From: Candidatus Contendibacter sp.
GTDB taxonomy: Bacteria; Pseudomonadota; Gammaproteobacteria; Competibacterales; Competibacteraceae
Length of the DNA stretch: 64,000 nt
NCBI GenBank assembly: GCA_029624675.1
Contig: JARSSP010000036.1
Location: 62,001 to 126,000, forward strand
Reading direction: 5' to 3'
Made by a program: the position numbers and the translations under genes. The notes beneath the pieces are model-generated. The model saw nothing but the letters and a program-made list of their open reading frames with translations. It ran no database searches and had not been told where the DNA came from. Below are positions 9,116 through 19,478 of the stretch, piece after piece. Numbering within the stretch: position 1 is the first letter of the stretch; every line of letters starts with the position of its first letter.

Positions 9116-10006
9116 TCAGGCCGAACTTGTCGGCAGGTAATCGAGCAGCAGGCCGCAGAAGACGACCAACCCGAACGCATGGTTGTTGAGAAACGCCTTG
9201 AAGCATTCCTCTGGCTTGCGGTCGCGAATCAGGTATTGCTGGTACAGCGCCAGCCAGGCCGCCACGAACAGGCCGAGGTAATAAATCCAGCCCCGGGTGG
9301 TCAGCAGACCGATCCCGACCAGCACGGCCAGCAGCGCCAGTTGCAGATAGCCGATGATTTGCTTGTCCCGGGCGCCGAACCGGATCGCGGTGGATTTCAC
9401 TCCGATCTTGAGGTCGTCCTCCCGGTCCACCATGGCGTACTGGGTATCGTAGACCACCGACCACAGCACGTTGCCGAGAAACAGCAGCCAGCAGACCGGC
9501 GGCAGCGCGTTGGTGATCGCCGCGTAGGCCATCGGAATGCCCCAGCCGAACGCCGCCCCCAGATGGAATTGGGGAAAGTGGTGCAGCCGCTTCATGAAGG
9601 GATAGCTGATGGCCAGGGCCACGCCAACGAAGGATAGTTGGATGGTCAGGGCGTTCTGGGTCAGCACCAGACCGAAGGCCAGCAGGCACAGCACGATCAT
9701 CACGCTCACCGCCTCGCCTAGACTGACCCGGCCCGCCGCCAGCGGCCGGTCGCGGGTGCGGGCGACGTGCGGATCGAAATCGCGGTCGGCGATGTCGTTC
9801 ATCACGCACCCGGCCGAGCGCATCAGCGCCACGCCCAGCACGAAGACGAGGACGACGCCGCGTTGTGGTTGACCGTCGCCGGCCAGCCACAACGCCCACA
9901 GCGTCGGCCAGAGCAACAGGTAAATGCCGATGGGGCGATGCAGGCGCATCAGTTGGGCGTATTCGCCCAGACGGTTTTCAAACTGTTCGATAGTCATGGT
10001 GCGCAT
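9116..10006 (-). CDS. ubiA: 4-hydroxybenzoate polyprenyltransferase
   Basis: The two prenyl-diphosphate binding motifs are NDIADRDFDPHVART and YDTQYAMVDREDD, and the protein has eight or nine hydrophobic helices, as expected for UbiA (296 residues). It attaches the polyprenyl chain to 4-hydroxybenzoate in the inner membrane. The ATG at 10006 overlaps the ubiC stop in ATGA, so it is coupled to ubiC and a longer upstream reading in the same frame is not real. Confidence 0.93.
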   Translation of the reverse strand: MRTMTIEQFENRLGEYAQLMRLHRPIGIYLLLWPTLWALWLAGDGQPQRGVVLVFVLGVALMRSAGCVMNDIADRDFDPHVARTRDRPLAAGRVSLGEAVSVMIVLCLLAFGLVLTQNALTIQLSFVGVALAISYPFMKRLHHFPQFHLGAAFGWGIPMAYAAITNALPPVCWLLFLGNVLWSVVYDTQYAMVDREDDLKIGVKSTAIRFGARDKQIIGYLQLALLAVLVGIGLLTTRGWIYYLGLFVAAWLALYQQYLIRDRKPEECFKAFLNNHAFGLVVFCGLLLDYLPTSSA

Positions 10007-10593
10007 CAATCCGGTCGATGACAGGCGGATACCGGCAAATCGGGCAGAAAAATTTCGCAGACCAGCAGGGGGGATTCCTCGATCCAGAACAGCGAGCGCC
10101 GACCCCAAATGGCGTCCGGCGGCTCGCCACGGCCCGCGAACGCCCGCCAGTGCAAGCGCTGGCCCGCCACGATGCGGGCGATTTCGACCGGGCCGCGCCG
10201 CACGCCGGGATCGGCGAACAGGGCCTGGCCCAGCGGGCGGGTTCCCAATCGGGTCAGGCGGCGGCCCCGACCACGGAGGGTTCGCGCGGGAATCAGGGTT
10301 CGGGCGAACACCCAGGGCCGCTCGTCGCACAACAAGTGGACCTCGCGGATCCAGGCCCAGGCGTCTAAACGCAAATCCAGGACGCGCGCTTCATCGCGAT
10401 CCGGACGGCTCCAACCCTGGCGCAGCACGTCCACGCGGAACCGCCCTCCGCAAGCACGCCGCAGCCGCTGAGTCAGCGACCCGCTGTCGAGCAGCCAGTC
10501 GGTCAGCTCGGCCGGCAGGCCGCGAACGCGGGCGCGCGAATGCGGGAACCAAAGCGGCGGGGAATTCGACGGGATGGAGCAATCGAGGGGCAC
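10006..10593 (-). CDS. ubiC: Chorismate pyruvate-lyase
   Basis: The 195-residue product fits UbiC: a conserved WIREVHLLCD core strand, the RTLIP motif and a terminal RRSLFW...LLVCEIFLP block. The enzyme removes pyruvate from chorismate to give 4-hydroxybenzoate for UbiA, encoded next. No ATG is available at the N-terminus and a GTG at 10593 is used; the exact start is not certain because the leading 15 residues have no clear counterpart in the family. Confidence 0.88.
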   Translation of the reverse strand: MPLDCSIPSNSPPLWFPHSRARVRGLPAELTDWLLDSGSLTQRLRRACGGRFRVDVLRQGWSRPDRDEARVLDLRLDAWAWIREVHLLCDERPWVFARTLIPARTLRGRGRRLTRLGTRPLGQALFADPGVRRGPVEIARIVAGQRLHWRAFAGRGEPPDAIWGRRSLFWIEESPLLVCEIFLPDLPVSACHRPD

Positions 10594-10620
10594 GGTTGTT
10601 GTTCGGTTTTTTCAGGGTCG

Positions 10621-10635
10621 ACGCTGATTCAGCGT
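10621..10635. promoter_or_regulatory. Perfect 7-base palindrome upstream of ubiC
   Basis: ACGCTGA and TCAGCGT flank a single T, 28 bases before the ubiC start. The position fits an operator; alternatively it is a small hairpin in the leader. No factor can be named. The rest of 10594-10781 shows nothing else. Confidence 0.3.
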
Positions 10636-10781
10636 GGCAGGTCATTATGCACGGTTGCCGGGTATCGGGGGAATGCTGGCTGAAGGAGGACGCCGAACAC
10701 CGGCAATCGGCGAATACAAGCCGCGTGGTAGCAGTAAACGCGCGGCGGCCTTTATCGATCTCCGGCCTGTGGCGGAGTCAA

Positions 10782-11429
10782 TCAAGAGTTCCGAATCTCC
10801 GGCGCCCCAACAATCCTGACTCCCTCGGCGGGGTTCTCGACCGCCCGCGCCAGCGCGGCGACCATTTGATCCAGCGTCACCAGCCCCAGCCGGCGCGCTC
10901 GTTCCCGCGTCGCCGGCAATGCTTCAAGAACGCGATAGAGGGGCAACAGCAGATACGGCCACCGATGGCCGGGTCCTAGCACATACCAGGGCCGCAAGAT
11001 CGTCGCCGCCAAGCCGCTGGCCCGCACCAGTGCCTCTCCCTCCATTCGCGCCGCGATGAACGCTTTCATCACCGGCGCCGGCTGCGCCACGCTCAGGTAG
11101 ACGAAATGACGCACCGTGGAATGTTCCACCGCCGCCACGGCGGCACGGATGGAAGCCAGATCCACATCCCGAAACTGCCGTGCTTTGAGCGGGCTCGGAT
11201 GCGGTGTTCCCACCAGATGAACCAGGGTATCGGCTGGGGGAATCGAGGCCGCGAAACTGGCCGCGTCCAGCGCGTCCCCGACGACCTCCTCCGCGCCCAT
11301 CGGCAATTTGCCCGTCGAACCGGGACGGACCAGGGCGCGCACGGAATGCCCGCGCGCCAGCAACTTTTGAATCAAGGGCCGACCGATGTAGCCGGTCCCT
11401 CCGGTGACGAAAACATGCCGTGTGTCCAT
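10782..11429 (-). CDS. NAD(P)-dependent sugar-epimerase/NmrA-like oxidoreductase
   Basis: The N-terminal VFVTGGTGYIGRPL is a Rossmann dinucleotide-binding GxxGxxG motif, followed by the ALVRPG segment and VHLVGTPHP typical of atypical short-chain dehydrogenases (NmrA/complex I assembly CIA30-like). The protein is 215 residues, short for an epimerase, and lacks an obvious YxxxK pair. It probably binds NAD(P)H in the cytoplasm; the substrate is unknown. It is transcribed away from tkt. Confidence 0.75.
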   Translation of the reverse strand: MDTRHVFVTGGTGYIGRPLIQKLLARGHSVRALVRPGSTGKLPMGAEEVVGDALDAASFAASIPPADTLVHLVGTPHPSPLKARQFRDVDLASIRAAVAAVEHSTVRHFVYLSVAQPAPVMKAFIAARMEGEALVRASGLAATILRPWYVLGPGHRWPYLLLPLYRVLEALPATRERARRLGLVTLDQMVAALARAVENPAEGVRIVGAPEIRNS

Positions 11430-11568
11430 GGTTGAATTCTAACGGCTAGCCCGGCCGTGGCCTATCCCCTCCTCATAATGACTTCAGACGGCAAGGGCGG
11501 CGTTGGGCGCCATGGCGGCCCACGTATCCGCAATGGGCCGGGGAGCGCCCCGTCATCCCAAGAATCGT

Positions 11569-11597
11569 TTGGCGTATCCCGTGATCTTTCCTATAAT
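11569..11597 (+). promoter_or_regulatory. Probable sigma70 promoter of tkt
   Basis: TTGGCG (11569-11574) and a consensus TATAAT (11592-11597) are separated by exactly 17 bases. Transcription would start near 11604 and leave a leader of about 190 bases before tkt. Confidence 0.6.
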
Positions 11598-11621
11598 CGC
11601 CGCCATTTTTCGGCCGACACC

Positions 11622-11760
11622 GATCCCCAAAGGGGTTTTGGCGCGACTGGACATCCCTGGTGATCTCTCCGGTAAACGTCCCAGCAAGAGCGACGCGCGC
11701 GGTCAGGGTGCAACGCGCCTTGCGCGCCTTCCAGGCAGCGCGCGTTGTGCCTGGCATTTC
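11622..11760 (+). promoter_or_regulatory. Structured tkt leader with competing hairpins
   Basis: A small CCCC-AAA-GGGG hairpin followed by TTTT lies at 11625-11639. Further on, GCGCGC (11722-11727) can pair with GCGCGC (11738-11743), while CCAGGCA (11731-11737) can pair with TGCCTGG (11748-11754). The second pair overlaps the loop and arm of the first, so the two cannot form together. This arrangement could be an attenuator or simply GC-rich leader sequence. The remainder of the 11430-11793 spacer holds the promoter and an AGGAGAGAG ribosome site. Confidence 0.35.
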
Positions 11761-11793
11761 CCTGTTATTTATATGATGTAGGAGAGAGAGCTA

Positions 11794-13914
11794 ATGCCCT
11801 CGCGTAGTGAATTGGCCGCCCGTCGCCTGGTGGACAACATGACCGACGAACCGGTCTCTTCCGGCCCAGCCAGCCGCGAATCCTCGACCCCCGCGCGCCG
11901 CGAACTGGCCAACGCCATCCGCGCCTTGAGCATGGACGCCGTGCAACGCGCCGAATCCGGTCATCCCGGCGCCCCGATGGGAATGGCGGATTTCGGTATG
12001 GTGCTGTGGAACGACTTTCTGCGGCACAATCCGACCAACCCCAAATGGTTCAACCGCGACCGCGTGATCCTGTCCAACGGCCATGGCTCGATGCTGCTGT
12101 ATTCCCTGCTGCACCTGAGCGGCTATGACCTGACCATCGAGGATCTGCGCAATTTCCGCCAGTTGGATTCTCGCACGCCAGGTCATCCCGAATACGGCCT
12201 CACGCCGGGCGTGGAAACCACCACGGGACCATTGGGACAGGGCTTGGCGAATGGCGTCGGCATGGCCTTGGCCGAACGGGCGCTGGCGACCCGTTTCAAC
12301 CGTCCTCGCTTTCCCATCGTCGATCATTACACCTACGTTATCCTGGGCGATGGTTGCCTGATGGAGGGAGTTTCCTACGAAGCTTGCTCCTTGGCCGGCC
12401 TCTGGGGACTGGGCAAACTGATTTGCCTGTACGACGACAATGGCATTTCCATCGACGGCAAAGTGCGGGGCTGGTTCAACGAGGATATGGTGCAGCGTTT
12501 CCAGTCCTGCGGCTGGCATGTGATTCCCAACGTGGACGGTCACGACCCGGTGGCGGTCCACGAGGCCATCGCCCAGGCGCGGGCCTATTCCGAAAGCCCG
12601 ACCCTGATCTGCTGCAAGACCACCATCGCTCGGGGTTCGCCGAACAAGGGTGGCAGCGAGAAATCGCACGGTGCCCCGCTCGGGGCCGCCGAGGTCGCCG
12701 CGACCCGCGAGAACATCGGTTGGCGGCACGAGCCGTTCGTCATCCCACCCGAGTACTATCGCGCCTTCGACGCCCGCGCCAAGGGCGCGGCGTGGGAAGC
12801 CGAATGGAATGAACTGTTCGCTCGCTATCGGGCCGAATACCCCGGACCGGCGGCGGAATTCGCGCGGCGGCTGGCCTGCGGGTTTCCTCCCGACTGGCAG
12901 GAGCTCGCCTGGAACTTCATTCAAGCCATGCAGGAGCGCCACGAAGACCTCGCCACTCGGGCCGCTTCCCAGCGTGCGCTTGAGACCTACAGCCCCTATT
13001 TTCCCAGCTTGGTCGGCGGTTCGGCGGATCTCGCCGAATCCACCGGCATTCCTTGGGTCGGCTGCCGACCGGTCGATTTCGAGAATCCCGACGGTAATCT
13101 GATCTATTACGGTGCCCGCGAGTTCGCGATGAACGCCATCATGAACGGCTTGGCCCTGCATGGCGGTTACGTGCCTTTCGGCGGCACCTTCCTGATGTTC
13201 TCCGACTACTGCCGCAGCGCCATCCGCATGTCCGCGCTAATGAAGCTGCGCTGCGTGTTCATCCTGACCCACGACTCGATCGGCGTTGGCGGTGACGGCC
13301 CGACCCACCAGCCGATCGAACATGCCGCTGGCTTGCGCATCATTCCCGGACTGTCCGTCTGGCGGACCTGCGACACCACCGAAACGGCGGTGGCCTGGAA
13401 AGCGGCGTTGGAGCGGCTCAATGGCCCGACCTGCTTGATTTTCACCCGCCAGAAACTGCCGCACCAGGACCGGACGCCCGAGCAGGTGCGCGCCATTGCT
13501 CGGGGCGGCTACGTGCTGCTCGACTGCGGAGACGACCCGGAAGCGATCATCATCGCCACCGGCTCCGAGGTGCAACTGGCCGTGGCCGCCGCCCGGCAAC
13601 TGAACGGGCAGGGCCGGCGGGTGCGGGTGGTGTCCATGCCGTCGGTGGATGTGTTCGACGCCCAGGACGCCGCTTATCGCGAATCGGTGTTGCCGACGGC
13701 GGTGACCCGGCGGGTGGTGGTCGAGGCCAGCGTGACCGCGCCGTGGTACAAATACGCCGGTTCGCAGGGCGTGGTGATCGGCATCGACTGCTTCGGCGTG
13801 TCGGGTCCGCCGGAAATCATCTTCCAGCATTTTGGCTTCACCACCGAGCGGGTGACCGCCACCGTGGCAACGCTGCTCCAGGCGAATATCCCGAGCGGAT
13901 TTGTCGCGGATTAA
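11794..13914 (+). CDS. tkt: Transketolase
   Basis: The 706-residue product is full length. It carries the N-terminal [10 protein letters not shown] region, the thiamine-diphosphate motif [13 protein letters not shown]...GISIDG, and the C-terminal [15 protein letters not shown]. About 25 extra residues precede the normal start of the fold. GGAGAGAGAGC lies directly before the ATG. It transfers two-carbon units between sugar phosphates in the pentose phosphate or Calvin cycles. Gene order tkt-gap-pgk on one strand is typical of proteobacterial central-carbon clusters. Confidence 0.96.
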   Translation: MPSRSELAARRLVDNMTDEPVSSGPASRESSTPARRELANAIRALSMDAVQRAESGHPGAPMGMADFGMVLWNDFLRHNPTNPKWFNRDRVILSNGHGSMLLYSLLHLSGYDLTIEDLRNFRQLDSRTPGHPEYGLTPGVETTTGPLGQGLANGVGMALAERALATRFNRPRFPIVDHYTYVILGDGCLMEGVSYEACSLAGLWGLGKLICLYDDNGISIDGKVRGWFNEDMVQRFQSCGWHVIPNVDGHDPVAVHEAIAQARAYSESPTLICCKTTIARGSPNKGGSEKSHGAPLGAAEVAATRENIGWRHEPFVIPPEYYRAFDARAKGAAWEAEWNELFARYRAEYPGPAAEFARRLACGFPPDWQELAWNFIQAMQERHEDLATRAASQRALETYSPYFPSLVGGSADLAESTGIPWVGCRPVDFENPDGNLIYYGAREFAMNAIMNGLALHGGYVPFGGTFLMFSDYCRSAIRMSALMKLRCVFILTHDSIGVGGDGPTHQPIEHAAGLRIIPGLSVWRTCDTTETAVAWKAALERLNGPTCLIFTRQKLPHQDRTPEQVRAIARGGYVLLDCGDDPEAIIIATGSEVQLAVAAARQLNGQGRRVRVVSMPSVDVFDAQDAAYRESVLPTAVTRRVVVEASVTAPWYKYAGSQGVVIGIDCFGVSGPPEIIFQHFGFTTERVTATVATLLQANIPSGFVAD

Positions 13915-13923
13915 AGTCTATAA

Positions 13924-14991
<1,068 letters not shown>

Positions 14992-15036
14992 GCGGTCGCC
15001 ACGCGGTGGCGGTTCCTTGCTGAACTGAAATCCCTG

Positions 15037-15079
15037 CCCCCGCCGCCTTGCGTTCCAAGCCAAGGCGGACGGGGGTTTT
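15037..15079 (+). terminator. Intrinsic terminator or attenuator between gap and pgk
   Basis: CCCCCG and CGCCTTG on the left pair with CAAGGCG and CGGGGG on the right, followed by TTTT at 15076-15079. The pgk start follows only 20 bases later, so the structure probably lowers rather than blocks readthrough to pgk, allowing more gap than pgk to be made. Confidence 0.6.
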
Positions 15080-15098
15080 GCTTGTGGAGGAGAGAGTA

Positions 15099-16280
15099 AT
15101 GAATTTCAAGCGCATGACCGATCTGGACCTGGCCGGCAAGCGGGTGTTCATCCGCGCCGACCTGAACGTGCCCGTCAAGAATGGCAAGGTAACGTCCGAC
15201 GCCCGTATCACTGCCTCAATGCCCACCATCGAGCACGCCATGAAGGCCGGGGCCAAGGTGATGGTCACTTCTCATCTGGGCCGTCCGACCGAAGGCGAGT
15301 TCAAGGAGGAAGACTCCCTCAACCCGGTGGCCGAGGTGATGTCGGCCAAGCTGGGCAAGCCGGTGCGGGTGATCCGCGACTGGGTCAATGGCGGCTTCGA
15401 AGTCACCGACGGCGAAGTGGTGCTGCTGGAAAACTGCCGCACCAACAAGGGCGAAAAGAAGAACAACGAGGAAACCGCGAAGAAATACGCGGCCTTGTGC
15501 GATATCTTCGTCATGGACGCTTTCGGCACCGCGCATCGCGCCGAAGCCTCCACGCATGGCGTCGCCAAGTACGCGCCGGTCGCCTGCGCCGGCATCCTGT
15601 TGACCGAGGAGCTGGACGCGCTGACCAAGGCGTTGGCCAAGCCGGCCCGACCGCTGGTCGCCATCGTCGGCGGCTCCAAGGTCTCGACCAAGCTGACCGT
15701 GCTGGAAAGCCTGTCGGAAAAGGTCGATCAACTGGTGGTTGGCGGCGGCATCGCCAACACCTTCCTCAAGGCGGTCGGCAAGAACGTCGGCAAGTCGCTG
15801 TGCGAGGACGATCTCGTGCCGACCTCCCAGGCGCTGCTGGAGAAAATGAAGGCGCGCGGCGCGAACATTCCCATCGCGGTCGACGTGGTCTGCGGCAAGA
15901 AATTCGACGCCGCTGAACCGGCGGTGCAGAAGGACGCCGGCGCGGTCGCCGACGATGACATGATCTTCGACATCGGCCCGAAGAGCGCCCAGGAACTGGC
16001 CGACATCATCATGAAGGCCGGCACCGTGGTGTGGAACGGCCCGGTCGGCGTGTTCGAGTTCGACCAGTTCGGCGACGGCACCAAGACCGTCGCCATGGCG
16101 ATCGCCAACACCAAAGCGTTTACCTTAGCTGGCGGTGGCGACACCATCGCGGCCATTCAGAAGTACGACATCTACGATAAGGTGTCCTATATCTCCACCG
16201 CTGGCGGCGCGTTCCTGGAATTCCTCGAAGGCAAGGTGCTGCCCGCCGTTGAGATTTTGGAGCAGCGGGCGAACAGCTGA
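15099..16280 (+). CDS. pgk: Phosphoglycerate kinase
   Basis: The ATG at 15099 follows GGAGGAGAG. The 393-residue protein has the N-terminal RADLNVPV motif, the SHLGRP segment, the hinge region and the C-terminal nucleotide-binding GGGD(T) motif ([10 protein letters not shown]). It makes ATP from 1,3-bisphosphoglycerate or runs in reverse in the Calvin cycle. A strong terminator follows, so this is the last gene of the tkt-gap-pgk cluster here. Confidence 0.97.
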   Translation: MNFKRMTDLDLAGKRVFIRADLNVPVKNGKVTSDARITASMPTIEHAMKAGAKVMVTSHLGRPTEGEFKEEDSLNPVAEVMSAKLGKPVRVIRDWVNGGFEVTDGEVVLLENCRTNKGEKKNNEETAKKYAALCDIFVMDAFGTAHRAEASTHGVAKYAPVACAGILLTEELDALTKALAKPARPLVAIVGGSKVSTKLTVLESLSEKVDQLVVGGGIANTFLKAVGKNVGKSLCEDDLVPTSQALLEKMKARGANIPIAVDVVCGKKFDAAEPAVQKDAGAVADDDMIFDIGPKSAQELADIIMKAGTVVWNGPVGVFEFDQFGDGTKTVAMAIANTKAFTLAGGGDTIAAIQKYDIYDKVSYISTAGGAFLEFLEGKVLPAVEILEQRANS

Positions 16281-16304
16281 TTCTGAGTATTAGACTAATG
16301 TTTT

Positions 16305-16334
16305 ACGGGCGACGCATAGTCGCCCGTTTTCTTT
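16305..16334 (+). terminator. Rho-independent terminator after pgk
   Basis: ACGGGCGAC and GTCGCCCGT form a perfect 9-base stem with a 5-base loop, followed by TTTTCTTT. This ends the glycolytic cluster. Confidence 0.9.
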
Positions 16335-16457
16335 AACGGGACTTTCTTAAAAAACGAAATATGAAAGCAGCGATTTTGTCATAATAACCAATCCATCCAC
16401 GCGGATGGTTAACGAGTGAAACACAATCTCATTAGACCGGATATTAGAAAAGCCACT

Positions 16458-17303
16458 ATGACCGTTATGCTTAAATCTCATGCCAAGGTGGGCGTTTACG
16501 TGGACGCCGCCAATATTTCCCGCAACGGCGGGCAGCGCATGCAATACGACGTCTTGCGCGAGTTCGCCTGCCGTGATCATGCCGAACCCCTTCGGTTAAA
16601 CGTTTATCTGACTTACGACGAGGAACGCGCCGAAACCAACGCGGTCTACCGAGACAAGGCCCGCGCCTATCAGTCGGCCTTGCGCGAACTGGGTTACAAA
16701 GTCATCGAGAAACGGGTCAAATGGTTTCAGGACGAAGCCGGCAACCGCTATGGCAAGGCCAACGCCGACCTCGACATGGCCGTGGACGTGCTGCTGCAAT
16801 CGGAGAACCTGGACCGGGTGCTGCTGGCGACCGGGGATGGCGATTTCGTGCAAGTGGTGCGCGCCCTGCAAAACAAGGGTTGCCGGGTGGAAACCCTGGC
16901 GTTCGACAACGTGTCCGAGGAGCTGCGCCGGGAATCGGACATGTTCGTGTCCGGCTACCTGGTGCCGGGTTTGCTGCCGACTCGAGGCGATGACTATTTC
17001 GCGCCGACCTGGGGGGCGATGGGGTCGCGGGTACGCGGTTACTGCTACCACCACGACGACAACAAGAGCTTTGGCTTCATGCGGTTTCTGGTCAAGCTGT
17101 CGCCGTATCTGTGGAAGACCGACTCGCGCGATCCCGACTCCCCGTACCGGACGGCGTTCTTTCACGACTCCAGCCTGCCGGATGGATTCAACGTGATGAA
17201 ACTGCCGTCCCGCAACCATATCTTTGAATTTACCTTGGCCGAACCGAACGGCAAGCAGCCGGTCGCCACTGATATTCTGCTGGTCCACCCCGCCTTGTCC
17301 TGA
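16458..17303 (+). CDS. NYN-domain protein with C-terminal cold-shock-like domain
   Basis: The 281-residue product starts with a NYN/LabA (DUF88) domain: VGVYVDAANI, a conserved DLDMAVDVLL segment and ATGDGDFVQVV, whose aspartates form a PIN-like metal site. Residues from about 190 look like a cold-shock OB fold, with an SFGFMRF strand resembling RNP1 and FFHDSS resembling RNP2. Together they suggest an RNA-cleaving or RNA-binding protein. The ATG at 16458 is preferred; a GTG at 16416 in frame would add 14 residues, and neither has a strong ribosome site. A 6-base hairpin (CCATCC/GGATGG) sits at 16393-16408 upstream. Confidence 0.8.
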   Translation: MTVMLKSHAKVGVYVDAANISRNGGQRMQYDVLREFACRDHAEPLRLNVYLTYDEERAETNAVYRDKARAYQSALRELGYKVIEKRVKWFQDEAGNRYGKANADLDMAVDVLLQSENLDRVLLATGDGDFVQVVRALQNKGCRVETLAFDNVSEELRRESDMFVSGYLVPGLLPTRGDDYFAPTWGAMGSRVRGYCYHHDDNKSFGFMRFLVKLSPYLWKTDSRDPDSPYRTAFFHDSSLPDGFNVMKLPSRNHIFEFTLAEPNGKQPVATDILLVHPALS

Positions 17304-17356
17304 GGAGAAGGAAGGCTGAAGCAACCTGTCAAGGCGCATCTTCGTCGAGAACCATC

Positions 17357-19474
17357 ATGCGTAATTTCCGAATCCCGAAATCCCTGGCCTGGTTTCCCCT
17401 GATTCTCGCGCTGAGCCTGACGGGGGTTTTCGCCAAACCGGTCGAACCGACCGGCGCGGAGATTGCCGCCGTCGCCGTTCCGACCCTGACCCCGACCGAC
17501 CGGCAGGTCGCGCTCGACAAAACCATCGCCGAACTATTGTCCCAGCATCATTATCGCCAGAGCAAACTGGATGATCGGCTGTCCGCGCTGATCCTGGCCA
17601 ACTATCTCGACGATCTCGATTTCGGCCGCGCCTATTTCCTGGCCAGCGACGTCGCCGGTTTCGAAAAGTACCGCAACACCCTGGACGATGCGCTGAAAAA
17701 AGGCGACCTGCAACCCGCCTACGACATCTTCAACGTCTATCTGCGCCGGTTGGCGGAGCGGACCGCCCGGATTCAGGCTCTGCTCCAGCAGGATTTCCGC
17801 TTCGACGTGAACGAGTCGCTGGACGTGAACCGCAAGAACGCGCCCTGGGCCAAGACGTCGGCCGAGCTGGACGACTTTTGGCGCAAGCGGCTCAAGCACG
17901 AGCTACTGACGCTGCTGCTATCCGGCAAGGATCGGGCCGCCGCCCGCGAGCTGCTGGTCAAGCGCTACGACAATCGCCTGCGGCAGGCCCAGCAAACCGC
18001 CAGCGGCGACGTGTTCCAGTTGTACATGAACGCGGTCGCCCAGGCCTTCGATCCGCATACCGCCTATTTCTCGCCGCGCAATACCGAAAACTTCAATATC
18101 CAGATGCGACTGTCGCTGGAGGGCATCGGCTGCGTCCTGCGGATGGAGGAAGAAATGGTGACGGTGGTTGAGCTAGTCGCGGGCGGTCCCGCCGATCTCA
18201 GCCACCAGATCAAGGCGGGCGACCGGATCGTGGCGGTGGCGCAAGGCGACAGCGAACCCTGGGTGGATGTGGTCGGCTGGCGACTGGACGATGTGGTGGA
18301 GCGCATCCGCGGTCAGCGCGGCACGGTGGTGCGCTTGAAGGTACTGCCGGGCAAGGCTGGCGCAACGGCGGCGGAAAAAACCATCCGGCTGGTGCGCGAC
18401 ACCATCAAGCTGGAGAAGCAAGCCGCCAAGAGCGACATCAAGACGCTGCGTGGTCCCGATGGCCGCGAGTTGCGGATTGGGGTGATCACTATCCCCGCCT
18501 TCTACAGCGACTTTGAGGCCGCTCGCCGCCGCGATCCCAATTACCGTAGCACCACCCGCGATGTTCGGCGGTTGCTGGGTGAACTGAACGGCAGAGTGGA
18601 CGGTCTGGTGTTGGATCTGCGCGAGAACGGTGGCGGTTCCCTGCAAGAAGCGGTGGACCTGACTGGGCTATTCATCGGCGAGGGGCCAGTGGTGCAGGTG
18701 CGCGACGCCAGCGGCGGCGTGGAAGTCGAACAAGATAGCGAACCCAGCCGGGCTTACGACGGACCGCTGGCGGTGCTGGTGGACCACGCCAGTGCCTCGG
18801 CCTCGGAGATCTTCGCCGGCGCCATTCAGGATTACGGGCGCGGCTTGGTTGTCGGCGATCCCACCTTTGGCAAGGGCACGGTGCAAACCCTGGTGGATTT
18901 GAACCGGCTCACCCGGGCCAAGGATCCACAGGGGCAACTGAAGCTGACCATCGCCAAATTTTACCGGGTCAGCGGCAGCAGCACCCAACATCGCGGTGTT
19001 CGACCGGATATCGCCATTCCCTCGGCGGTGGACGACGAGGAGGTCGGCGAAAGCGCGCAAAAGAACGCGTTACCCTGGGACGAAATCGCTGCCGCTCGCT
19101 ATCGCGGCGACCGCGGCATCTTGGCCCTGGCGCCCGAACTGGCGCGGCGGCATCAGGCGCGGGTTGGCGGCGATCCCGACTACCAGGCGTTTCTGCACGA
19201 TCTTGAGTTCACCCGGCAGCAACGGGACAAGACCACGGTCTCGTTGTTGGAAAGCCAACGTCGGCTTGAGCGGGAACGCGTCGAGACCTGGCAGCGGGAA
19301 CGTGAAAACCGCTACCGCGTCGCCAAAGATTTGCCACCGCTCAAGGTTGGCGACGAAATCCCGGAAGGTAAGGACAGCGCGATTCCGGACATGGCGTTGG
19401 AGGAAAGCGCCCGTATCGTCGCCGATCTGATCGTGTTGAGCGGCTCCGGCAACGCGCTGGTCATGAGTCGCTAA
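17357..19474 (+). CDS. prc: Tail-specific C-terminal processing protease Prc/Tsp
   Basis: The 705-residue precursor has an N-terminal signal peptide (cleavage near FAKP), the helical N-terminal Prc region, a PDZ domain around residues 240-340 (LEGIGCVLR...GPADLSHQIKAGD), and an S41 peptidase domain with the catalytic serine in HASASASE and lysine in FGKGT. The length matches E. coli Tsp. It degrades misfolded periplasmic proteins and trims precursors such as penicillin-binding protein 3. It is followed after four bases by a DUF815 ATPase gene. Confidence 0.95.
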   Translation: MRNFRIPKSLAWFPLILALSLTGVFAKPVEPTGAEIAAVAVPTLTPTDRQVALDKTIAELLSQHHYRQSKLDDRLSALILANYLDDLDFGRAYFLASDVAGFEKYRNTLDDALKKGDLQPAYDIFNVYLRRLAERTARIQALLQQDFRFDVNESLDVNRKNAPWAKTSAELDDFWRKRLKHELLTLLLSGKDRAAARELLVKRYDNRLRQAQQTASGDVFQLYMNAVAQAFDPHTAYFSPRNTENFNIQMRLSLEGIGCVLRMEEEMVTVVELVAGGPADLSHQIKAGDRIVAVAQGDSEPWVDVVGWRLDDVVERIRGQRGTVVRLKVLPGKAGATAAEKTIRLVRDTIKLEKQAAKSDIKTLRGPDGRELRIGVITIPAFYSDFEAARRRDPNYRSTTRDVRRLLGELNGRVDGLVLDLRENGGGSLQEAVDLTGLFIGEGPVVQVRDASGGVEVEQDSEPSRAYDGPLAVLVDHASASASEIFAGAIQDYGRGLVVGDPTFGKGTVQTLVDLNRLTRAKDPQGQLKLTIAKFYRVSGSSTQHRGVRPDIAIPSAVDDEEVGESAQKNALPWDEIAAARYRGDRGILALAPELARRHQARVGGDPDYQAFLHDLEFTRQQRDKTTVSLLESQRRLERERVETWQRERENRYRVAKDLPPLKVGDEIPEGKDSAIPDMALEESARIVADLIVLSGSGNALVMSR

Positions 19475-19478
19475 CGGC

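Noticed and set aside
9116..10330. Longer UbiA with about 108 extra N-terminal residues
   Set aside because: The extra part is antisense-like low-complexity sequence within ubiC; the ATGA overlap at 10006 gives the standard UbiA length.
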